64,000 nucleotides of DNA. Source: Herbiconiux sp. (GTDB taxonomy: Bacteria > Actinomycetota > Actinomycetes > Actinomycetales > Microbacteriaceae). Numbering within the stretch: the first letter of the stretch is position 1; the number at the start of each line of letters is the position of its first letter. Below, piece after piece: positions 57,575 to 64,000 of the stretch. Location of the stretch: assembly GCF_023264855.1 (NCBI RefSeq), contig NZ_JAHFUW010000009.1, positions 37,613-101,612 of the forward strand, in the 5' to 3' direction. Under the pieces are notes generated by a model. The model was not told the DNA's origin. It saw only the letters and a program-made list of their open reading frames with translations, and ran no database searches. The translations under genes and the position numbers were made by a program.

Positions 57575-58980
57575 CCGACACGACCGCACTCTTGGACTTC
57601 GTCTGCGTCAGCGCAGACGAAGGCCGCCCCATCCCCGACGCCGCCACCCGAGAAGTGATCGGCTACGCCCCCGTGCACACTCTCGCCGACCTGGAGGAAC
57701 GCATCGCCGGCGCGCGTGCCGCACAGCCGGCCTGGCAGGCCCTGGGCCACAGCGAGCGAAGCCGGATCCTGAACGCGATCGCGGATGAGATCGAGGCCAA
57801 CTCCGAAGAGTTGGCGCACCTGCTTTCCCGAGAGCAGGGAAAGCCGCTCGATGGGCCGAATGCGCGCTTCGAAGTCGGCGCCTGCGCGGTGTGGACGAGA
57901 AGTGCCGCCGACACGGTCTTGGAGCCAGAGCTGATTTTCGAGAGCGGCGCATCCCGCTCGATCCTCCACTACGAATCTCTCGGCGTCGTCGGCGCGATCG
58001 GCCCCTGGAACTGGCCGATGATGATCTCCGTCTGGCAGATCGCCCCATCGCTCCGGATGGGCAACAGCGTCGTCGTGAAGCCCAGTGGTTTCACTCCGCT
58101 GTCGGTACTGGCCCTCGTCGAGGTTTTCAACCGCCACCTGCCGGACGGCGTTCTCGCCGCCGTCACCGGCGACCGGGAGATCGGCTCGGCGATGGCGGCC
58201 CACCCGGAGTTCGACAAGATCATGTTCACCGGCTCAACCGCTACCGGGCGGAAGATCGTGGAGTCCTCCGCCCACAATCTCGCCCGGCTCACTCTCGAGC
58301 TCGGCGGCAACGACCCCGGGATCGTCCTTCCCGACACCGATATCAGCGGCCTCGCGGAGAATCTGTTCTGGGGATGCTTCATCAACACCGGGCAGACCTG
58401 CGCTGCTCTCAAGCGCCTGTACGTCCATGACTCGGTCTACGACGAGGTCGTCGATTCACTCGCCCGGATCGCCGAGTCGATGCCGATGGGGCGGGGTACC
58501 GACCCGGGCATGGTCCTCGGCCCGCTGCAGAATCAGGCTCAGTTCGATGTCGTCGAGCGACTCGTCGAGGATGCACGCAGTCGCGGTGCTCGAATCGTCA
58601 CCGGAGGCGAAGCCGCCACCGATCTCGGGCCGCTGTTCTACCGGCCGACGGTCGTGGCCGATATCCAGGACGGTGCGGCGTTGGTGGACGAAGAGCAGTT
58701 CGGCCCCGCGATTCCCGTCATCCGCTACACCGAGATCGACGACGCTATCTGGCGGGCGAACGCCTCCGAACAAGGTTTGGGAGCCTCCGTCTGGTCGAAC
58801 GACGTCGATAAGGCGCTCGCGGTCGCGCAACGTCTTCAGGCCGGTACGGTGTGGATCAACCAGCACGGCACCTTGAACCCCTCCGTGCCTTTCGGGGGCA
58901 CGAAGTCCTCGGGATACGGCCAGGAGTTCGGCGTTCAGGGGTTGAAGGCCGTCGCGACACCGAAGGTCATCACGATCTGA
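57571..58980 (+). CDS. NAD-dependent aldehyde dehydrogenase
   Basis: 469-residue ALDH-superfamily enzyme: GPWNWPMMISVWQIAPSLRM, VVKPSGFTPLSVLA, FTGSTATGRKIVESS, catalytic Glu in LELGGNDPG (about 243) and nucleophile Cys in NTGQTCAALKRLYV (about 277), ending in FGGTKSSGYGQEFG. It would oxidise the aldehyde made by the amine oxidase (for example 4-aminobutanal to GABA). Last gene of the operon. Confidence 0.93.
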   Translation: MTDTTALLDFVCVSADEGRPIPDAATREVIGYAPVHTLADLEERIAGARAAQPAWQALGHSERSRILNAIADEIEANSEELAHLLSREQGKPLDGPNARFEVGACAVWTRSAADTVLEPELIFESGASRSILHYESLGVVGAIGPWNWPMMISVWQIAPSLRMGNSVVVKPSGFTPLSVLALVEVFNRHLPDGVLAAVTGDREIGSAMAAHPEFDKIMFTGSTATGRKIVESSAHNLARLTLELGGNDPGIVLPDTDISGLAENLFWGCFINTGQTCAALKRLYVHDSVYDEVVDSLARIAESMPMGRGTDPGMVLGPLQNQAQFDVVERLVEDARSRGARIVTGGEAATDLGPLFYRPTVVADIQDGAALVDEEQFGPAIPVIRYTEIDDAIWRANASEQGLGASVWSNDVDKALAVAQRLQAGTVWINQHGTLNPSVPFGGTKSSGYGQEFGVQGLKAVATPKVITI

Positions 58981-59014
58981 TCACCCGCGGCGTCCGCTCA
59001 CGCGATGCTCGAGG

Positions 59015-60586
59015 TCAGGCGGCCGAACGCTCCCCCGCGAGGTCGTCGGCGTCGGGAAGGCTCGCGCGCTGGTACGCCCGGTGGTGCCGAGGGATGAACA
59101 CGGTCAGCACCACACCGACCACCGCGGCCGCCGCCGAGATGATGAACGTGATCTGGAACCCGCCCGCACTCGGGGTGGTGACCCCGTTCGAGCTGATCAG
59201 GCTGGCCGAGAGCACCACGCCGAGCACGGCGCTGGCCACGGTCGACCCGAGCGAGCGCATCACCGAGTTGAGCCCGTTGGAGGAGGCCGTCTCGGTGGCC
59301 GGCACCGCCGCCATGATGAGCGTCGGCATCGACGAGTAGGCGAATCCGACGCCGAGGCCCACCACGGTGGCCACCAGGATCATGTGCCAGATCTCGGTCA
59401 TGAAGAACAGGCCGCCCACGTAGGCGACGGCGATGATCGCGAGGCCGAGCAACAGGCTCACACGGGCGCCTCTGGCCCGGATGAGGCGCGCGGCCACCGG
59501 GGACATGGCCCACATCACGAGGCCGCTGGGCATCAGGCAGAGGCTCGCGACCAGCATGGTCTGGCCGAGCCCGACACCGGTTCCCACGGGAGCCTCGAGC
59601 AGCTGCGGCAGTGCCACGGTGCTGGCGAAGAAGGCGAAGCCGACCATCACCGAGGCGAGGTTGGTGAGCAGCACGGTGCGCCGCCCGGCGATGCGCAGGT
59701 CGACCAGCGGGCTCTCGGTACGCAGTTCGAACACGCCCCAGAGCACGAGAACGACCACGCCGGCCGCGAGCACGCCGAGGGTGACCGGGCTGCCCCAGCC
59801 CCAGGTTCCGCCCTTCGAGACGGCCAGCAGGATGCCGGTGAGCCCCACCGCGAGGCCGGCCGCGCCGAGGAAGTCGAACCGGCCTTCGCTGCGGAGCGTG
59901 CTCACCGGGATCAGCCGCCACACCAGCGCCAGGGCGATCACGGCCAGCAGGCCCGACACGATGAAGAGGAAGTGCCAGTCGAGGTACTGCGAGATCACGG
60001 CGGCCAGCGGCAGGCCCACGGCACCGCCGACGCCGAGCGTGGCGCTCACCAGCGCGATCGCGCCGCCGAGACGGTCGCGGTGCAGCACGTCGCGCAGGAT
60101 GCTGATGCCCAGCGGGATCACGCCGATGCCGACGCCCTGCAGGGCCCGGCCCACGATCAAGAGCAGCAGCGAGTTCGCGAACAGGGCGACGAGCGAGCCG
60201 AGCACCACGAGACCGAGAACGATCAGCATGATGCGGCGCTTGCCGTAGAGGTCGCCGAGTCGCCCGGTGATCGGCGTCGCCACCGAGGCGGCGAGCAGGG
60301 TGACCGTCACGGCCCACTGCGAGTCTTCGGGCGTGACGCCCAGGATGCCGGGCAGCGAGGGCACCAGCGGAGTGAGCAGGGTCATCATGAACGCGGCCAC
60401 GAGGCCGGTGAAGGCGAGCGCGAACACGACCGCCCGCGAGTTCACGGGCTGCTGCAGGCGTGCGCGCTCGGCATCCGTCAGCCAGGCGCCGCCGGTGGCC
60501 CCGGGCGCACCGTCAGCGGCAGCCGCGGCACCGGCACCGGCAGCGCGGATGGCGCCGGTGTCGGTGCGGTCGTCGAATCTGGTCAC
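59015..60586 (-). CDS. MFS drug exporter, DHA2 (14-helix) family
   Basis: 523-residue permease, 14 predicted helices: RAVVFALAFTGLVAAFMMTL, TPITGRLGDLYGKRRIMLIV (motif A), GRALQGVGIGVIPLGISILR, GVGGAVGLPLAAVISQYLDW. Of the EmrB/LfrA type. Start is the GTG at 60586 (VTRFDDRTDTG) with AAGGGAATCC upstream; longer readings add unlikely residues. An operator-like palindrome (60634-60655) lies in its promoter region, shared with the TMEM175-like gene. Confidence 0.88.
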   Translation of the reverse strand: MTRFDDRTDTGAIRAAGAGAAAAADGAPGATGGAWLTDAERARLQQPVNSRAVVFALAFTGLVAAFMMTLLTPLVPSLPGILGVTPEDSQWAVTVTLLAASVATPITGRLGDLYGKRRIMLIVLGLVVLGSLVALFANSLLLLIVGRALQGVGIGVIPLGISILRDVLHRDRLGGAIALVSATLGVGGAVGLPLAAVISQYLDWHFLFIVSGLLAVIALALVWRLIPVSTLRSEGRFDFLGAAGLAVGLTGILLAVSKGGTWGWGSPVTLGVLAAGVVVLVLWGVFELRTESPLVDLRIAGRRTVLLTNLASVMVGFAFFASTVALPQLLEAPVGTGVGLGQTMLVASLCLMPSGLVMWAMSPVAARLIRARGARVSLLLGLAIIAVAYVGGLFFMTEIWHMILVATVVGLGVGFAYSSMPTLIMAAVPATETASSNGLNSVMRSLGSTVASAVLGVVLSASLISSNGVTTPSAGGFQITFIISAAAAVVGVVLTVFIPRHHRAYQRASLPDADDLAGERSAA

Positions 60587-60633
60587 AGGATTCCCTTCGG
60601 GGAGCGATGCGGGAGGCGACGCTGCGGCCCGAT

Positions 60634-60655
60634 GGGGCAGCAAAATAATTGCCCC
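60634..60655. promoter_or_regulatory. GGGGCA-N10-TGCCCC operator-like palindrome
   Basis: GGGGCA (60634-60639) and TGCCCC (60650-60655), with GCAA/TTGC nested inside an AT-rich centre, 47 bases upstream of the MFS start and between two divergent genes. The shape resembles TetR or MarR operators; the cognate regulator is not encoded nearby. Confidence 0.5.
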
Positions 60656-60728
60656 TGGTGAACTACTTTACTCGGGGTGTCAACCGGGCGACCGGGGCGG
60701 ATATTCCGTTCGGCCCGATAATGAGGTC

Positions 60729-61385
60729 ATGAGCGAGGTCATGCGCACGGAGCGGGGATTCGATCGGCTGGTCAACTTCAGCGACGCGGTGGTGGCGATC
60801 GCGATCACGCTGCTGATCCTGCCGCTGGTCGACACGGCCACCGAGCTCGACGGGATGACCCTCTCGGAGCTGTTCGAGAAGGACGGCCAGAAGCTGCTGG
60901 TGTTCGTGATCAGCTTCGTGGTGATCGGCCGGTTCTGGCTGGCCCACCACCGCATCTACGAGCGCATCGTCAGCTACAACACGACCCTGATCTGGGTGAA
61001 CATGTTCTGGTTGCTCACGATCGTCTTCCTGCCCTTCCCCACGGAGCTGATCGCGACCACCGGATCGGCCAACCCCGACACGACCCTGCTCTACGTCGGC
61101 ACGATGCTGGCCACGAGCGTCTCGAGCGCCGCGCAGCAGTGGGTGATCGTGCGCAGCCCCGATCTGCAGGCGCCGGAGGTGCGCGGCACGCTCACCGTGC
61201 TGCCGAGCCTGGCCACCTCGGTGATGATGCTCGTCGTGCTGCTCGTGGCGCTCGCCCTGCCCGATCTGGGGCTGCTGCCCCTGCTGCTGCTCCTGTTCAC
61301 CGGCCCGGTGCTGGCGGTGCTGAACCGGGTCGAGAAACGGCGGGCGCTCAGAGCCGGTCGTGCTCGGCCGACGCCCTCGGAATGA
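60729..61385 (+). CDS. TMEM175-like potassium channel family protein (DUF1211)
   Basis: 218-residue six-helix protein with the family signature RLVNFSDAVVAIAITLLILP (FSDAVxAIxxT), then LLVFVISFVVIGRFWLAHHR and LIWVNMFWLLTIVFLPFPTE. Prokaryotic TMEM175 proteins form tetrameric K+ channels. The ATG at 60729 has GATAAT about 10 bases upstream, possibly a leaderless start. Its last 38 bases overlap the convergent MFS gene. Confidence 0.9.
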   Translation: MSEVMRTERGFDRLVNFSDAVVAIAITLLILPLVDTATELDGMTLSELFEKDGQKLLVFVISFVVIGRFWLAHHRIYERIVSYNTTLIWVNMFWLLTIVFLPFPTELIATTGSANPDTTLLYVGTMLATSVSSAAQQWVIVRSPDLQAPEVRGTLTVLPSLATSVMMLVVLLVALALPDLGLLPLLLLLFTGPVLAVLNRVEKRRALRAGRARPTPSE

Positions 61386-62676
61386 GGGGGACGGCCACCA
61401 CCGGGCACAGCGCCACCGCCGCGAAGGCCAGCGGAAAGCCGAGTACTCCGATCAGCGCGCCGACCGCCGGGCCCACCGCCGAGGCCGCCACGAACTGAGC
61501 CGTGTTCTGGGCGCCGAGGGCGCGGCCGGCCCACGCCGATCCGGCCACCTCGGCCACCGAGGTGAAGGCGAGGCCGTTGTCGGCCACCACTACACTCGTG
61601 GCGATCACGAACAGCACACCCGCGGCGATCAGGGCGGCCAGGACGGTCGGGCCTGAGGATGCCGGCGCCGCGGCATCCGGAACCGCCCCCGTCGTCGCAT
61701 CCGGAACCGCACCGGTCGCCCGCAGAACGGCGTCGAGCCCGGCGAGCAGCAGCATCATCGCCGCGGCCGCCACGGCCACCCAGGCGAGCGGGCGCACCCG
61801 GCTGCCGACGCGGTCGCTCAGCACGCCCACGCCGATGCGGCCGATCGCCCCGACGAACTGGGCGACGCCCACCAGCACGCCGGCGATCACCGGATCCATG
61901 CCGATCTCGGCGATCAGCCAGACCAGGCCGAAGGTCGAGAGGGTGAACTGCGGCACGACCAGCAGCACCGAGACGGCGTGGATGCGCCAGAGGAATCCGC
62001 TCGACCGATAGGGGTTGGCGGCGCGCGCCACGTCGGGGGCGGCCGCCCGCGGAGCCCGTGGCGGGTTCCGGATGCCGATCGCGCAGGCCACCGCGAACAC
62101 CGCGGTCAGCACGGCCGGCACGGCCAGTGCTGCGCCGACCCCCACACCGGAGGCGAGCTGCGGAACGCACAGCGCGGCGATCGTCACCCCGAGCGGCTGC
62201 GCCATCTGACGGATGCCCATCGCGAGGCCCCGGCGGTCTTTCGGGAACCAGCCCACCACCACCCGGCCGCTGGCCGCATTCGTGCTGGCCGAGGCCGCGC
62301 CGCCGAGCAGGAAGAACAGCCCCAGCGCCACGTATCCCTGCGCCTGGACGGCGGCGAAGGCCGCTATGGCCGTGAGCGCGAGCCCGCCGGCAATCACCCA
62401 GCGCTCGCCGATGCGGTCGGCCAGGGCGCCCCAGGCGATCAGGGTGAGCACCATGCCGATGGTCGGCGTGGAGGCCAGCAGGCCGGCTTCGGCCAGGCTC
62501 AGGCCGCGCTCGGTGTGCAGTAGGGGGATGAGGAAGGCGGGGGCGCTCACGAACACGGTGCCCGAGATCTGGGCGCCGAGGCCGAGGCCGAGTGCCGTCC
62601 AGGCGCGGGCGGCGTGGGGCATGGGCTCGCGCGGCGGCTTCGCGCCGCGTCGCAGCTGCGTCGTCGAGGTGCTCAT
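61348..62676 (-). CDS. MFS transporter (12-helix)
   Basis: 442-residue permease: ALGLGLGAQISGTVFVSAPA, LIAWGALADRIGERWVIAGG (motif A), RRGLAMGIRQMAQPLGVTIA, second motif GRIGVGVLSDRVGSRVR. Between helices 8 and 9 is a low-complexity PDA insert (GAVPDATTGAVPDAAAPASS) from duplicated GCATCCGGAACC. Substrate unknown; divergent GntR with overlapping palindromes suggests ligand-induced export or uptake. ATG at 62676 with AAGGAGACC. Confidence 0.88.
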   Translation of the reverse strand: MSTSTTQLRRGAKPPREPMPHAARAWTALGLGLGAQISGTVFVSAPAFLIPLLHTERGLSLAEAGLLASTPTIGMVLTLIAWGALADRIGERWVIAGGLALTAIAAFAAVQAQGYVALGLFFLLGGAASASTNAASGRVVVGWFPKDRRGLAMGIRQMAQPLGVTIAALCVPQLASGVGVGAALAVPAVLTAVFAVACAIGIRNPPRAPRAAAPDVARAANPYRSSGFLWRIHAVSVLLVVPQFTLSTFGLVWLIAEIGMDPVIAGVLVGVAQFVGAIGRIGVGVLSDRVGSRVRPLAWVAVAAAAMMLLLAGLDAVLRATGAVPDATTGAVPDAAAPASSGPTVLAALIAAGVLFVIATSVVVADNGLAFTSVAEVAGSAWAGRALGAQNTAQFVAASAVGPAVGALIGVLGFPLAFAAVALCPVVAVPLIPRASAEHDRL

Positions 62677-62728
62677 GAGGTCTCCTTCCGGTACGAGTCC
62701 GGGCCCGGGTCCGGTACGATGACGGTAC

Positions 62729-62748
62729 ACCAATTTGGTATCCCAAAT
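62729..62748. promoter_or_regulatory. Two overlapping palindromes, probable GntR operator
   Basis: ACCAATTTGGT (62729-62739) and ATTTGGTATCCCAAAT (62733-62748) are perfect overlapping inverted repeats in the 90-bp space between divergent MFS and GntR genes, with an AT content well above the surroundings. Confidence 0.65.
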
Positions 62749-62766
62749 CGAACCGGGGAGAGCGTC

Positions 62767-63483
62767 ATGCCCGATACCGTGCCGTCGCAGGCATCCGGAC
62801 TCTTCGAACGGATGCGGTCCGCCATCCTGACCCTCGAGCTCGCCCCCGGCGAGCGCCTCACCGAGCGCGGGCTCGAGGCCGCCTTCGCGGGATCGCGCAC
62901 GCCGGTGCGGGCCGCTCTGATGCGGCTCGAGAACGAGGGACTCGTGCTGCGCGAGGGGCACGCGGGGCGTGGCTGGGTGGTGGCGCCGATCGATGTGGCC
63001 GAGATCCGGTCGCTGGCCGAGCTGCGCGAGGCGGTGGAGTCGATGGCCGTGCGGCTCGCCGTGGAGCGGGCCGTGGATGCCGACCTGGATGCGGTGGCCG
63101 AGCTGCTGACGGCGGGCGGTCCGGCCGCCGACGAAGACGAGGGCCTGCGCGCCGGCAGCGACTTCCACGTGGAACTCGCGACGCTCTCGGGCAACCCGCT
63201 GCTGGCCGACGCGGTGCGCGGCGCGATGACCCGGCTGGCGCGCACCCGCTGGCTCGAGGTGCGCACGGCCGCGTCGCGGGCGCAGGCGCGCGACGAGCAC
63301 CAGGCGATCGTCGACGCCCTCCGCGCGCGCGACGCCGACCGGGCGGCCGCCCTCGTGGCGGCGCACATCCGCGACACCAATGAGCGCCTGGTGCACTTCC
63401 TCACCGCCGAGCGCCGCCGCCTGCGCGGTCACGGCCTCTCGATCGTCGACGGCGCTCCCGCACGCCCCACCCGCGCGAACTGA
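62767..63483 (+). CDS. GntR-family regulator, FadR/FCD subgroup
   Basis: 238-residue regulator: GLFERMRSAILTLELAPGER LTERGLEAAFAGSRTPVRAA LMRLENEGLVLRE is the winged helix, and AEIRSLAELREAVESMAVRL with NPLLADAVRGAM and HQAIVDALRARDADRAAALV AAHI form the FCD ligand domain (metal-binding His positions plausible). It is likely to repress itself and the divergent MFS gene through 62729-62748. ATG at 62767. Confidence 0.9.
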   Translation: MPDTVPSQASGLFERMRSAILTLELAPGERLTERGLEAAFAGSRTPVRAALMRLENEGLVLREGHAGRGWVVAPIDVAEIRSLAELREAVESMAVRLAVERAVDADLDAVAELLTAGGPAADEDEGLRAGSDFHVELATLSGNPLLADAVRGAMTRLARTRWLEVRTAASRAQARDEHQAIVDALRARDADRAAALVAAHIRDTNERLVHFLTAERRRLRGHGLSIVDGAPARPTRAN

Positions 63484-63507
63484 GCACCCTCACCCCTCGT
63501 CGCGGCT

Positions 63508-63567
63508 CGTTCGGTCGCGATTTCGTGCCTTCATCCGGCCCCGAAGACACTTTTTTGCGACCGAACG
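63508..63567 (-). repeat. Palindromic element, GGGGCCG-loop family, copy 2
   Basis: Perfect 11-bp arms CGTTCGGTCGC (63508-63518) and GCGACCGAACG (63557-63567). The minus-strand loop contains TTCGGGGCCGGATGAAGGCA, nearly the same as in copy 1 (7757-7813), although the arms are unrelated. Between convergent GntR and hydrolase genes. Confidence 0.65.
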
Positions 63568-63623
63568 GCTCCCCGGGAGCTGCGGCGCGCGGGTGGGGAG
63601 TGTGAGGGTCAGCTAGCGCAGAG

Positions 63624-64000
63624 TCAGCGGGCTGAGGACTCCACGGCGCGGAGGAAGGCCACGGTCTCGTCTTTGAAGACGCGCGAGGTGACCGCGGTGA
63701 TGTGATCGCGGCCGGGCAGGGGCACGAAGGAGGCGTGCCCGATGCGGGACGCGAGCTGCTCGATCGGGCCGGCGAGCTCGTCGTCGGTGCCGGCCGCGAA
63801 GAGCAGCGGCTGCGACGGGATGCGCGCGAGCGGCCGGAACGCGTGCCGCTGCTGCGCCTCGGCCACGCGCAGCAGCGCGTGCGGGTCGTTGCCGGGGATG
63901 CCCGCCGCCATCCGCACGTAGCGCGCCGTGGCATCCGGCGCGTCCGGTGCGTCCGGTGCTCGGGGCGCAGCAGGGCGCGGCGCGGCAGTACGCTCCCCCT
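63624..64000 (-). CDS. Alpha/beta hydrolase (C-terminal part, cut by window edge)
   Basis: At least 125 C-terminal residues: QPLLFAAGTDDELAGPIEQL with the catalytic-type Asp and PLPGRDHITAVTSRVFKDET with the catalytic-type His, as in the end of an alpha/beta hydrolase fold. The reading frame stays open to the right edge through an Ala/Pro/Asp-rich stretch (PDAPDAPDA) encoded by GCATCCGG-like repeats, so the nucleophile lies outside the window. Substrate unknown. Confidence 0.75.
   Translation of the reverse strand, partial: GERTAAPRPAAPRAPDAPDAPDATARYVRMAAGIPGNDPHALLRVAEAQQRHAFRPLARIPSQPLLFAAGTDDELAGPIEQLASRIGHASFVPLPGRDHITAVTSRVFKDETVAFLRAVESSAR

Overview
The window is a very GC-rich (about 70 percent), densely packed chromosome segment with many GTG and a few TTG starts. 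Menaquinone synthesis, system II cytochrome c maturation, the tiny ribosomal protein bS22, a BldC-like regulator, DUF4229 and PLDc_N proteins point to Actinobacteria. The constant use of the hexamer GGATGC/GCATCC and the gene content suggest Microbacteriaceae (inference, no database search done). I see no rRNA, tRNA, CRISPR array, prophage or insertion sequence; it reads as ordinary chromosome with one accessory-looking island.

Layout: 1-7.7 kb holds the 5' part of recQ and the menaquinone genes menD, menA, menE, menB and menC. 7.8-12.7 kb is the cytochrome c maturation operon (phosphatase, TlpA-like lipoprotein, CcdA, ResB, CcsB), so quinone and cytochrome biogenesis are adjacent. 12.8-18.1 kb has a small membrane peptide, MmsA, a PucR regulator, a class III aminotransferase and a cupin, probably an amino-acid or pyrimidine catabolic module. 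18.1-25.3 kb is housekeeping: an archaeal-type AspRS, GNAT, Dabb, glutaredoxin-like protein, bS22, BldC-like, ArsR, K+ uptake (TrkH/KtrB and TrkA/KtrA) and proC. 25.4-31.1 kb has a CDF exporter, a glutamine amidotransferase, tadA, upp, an MFS pump, a Cys-rich leader-like small ORF and a winged-helix regulator. 31.4-35.8 kb is the fructose PTS operon deoR-fruK-fruA-ptsH. 36-39.8 kb has an amidohydrolase, MarR and photolyase. 39.9-43 kb is a flavinylation-based electron transfer module (FMN lipoprotein, ApbE, RnfD-like/FNR fusion).

43-53.7 kb carries a TRIC channel, an aminotransferase class IV, a carboxylesterase, a FAD/Rieske oxidoreductase, an MFS pump, cysE-cysK, a DUF4190 protein and an aldose epimerase. 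53.7-59 kb is a TetR-controlled amine catabolism operon (cupin, amine oxidase, APC permease, aldehyde dehydrogenase) whose base composition and low GGATGC density look foreign. 59-64 kb has two MFS pumps, a TMEM175-like channel, a GntR regulator and a truncated hydrolase.

The most unusual signal is between the genes. Several convergent gene junctions carry long palindromes that fall into repeat families, each read in one orientation downstream of a stop codon. The best is a two-hairpin element of about 104 bp, present three times (28.4, 31.2 and 39.8 kb), with an invariant 13-nt loop on stems that vary by compensatory changes. Another pair (7.8 and 63.5 kb) keeps its loop while its stems differ. 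These look like dispersed structured 3'-UTR or terminator elements. A second theme is short tandem triplications (15-18 bp) at gene ends.
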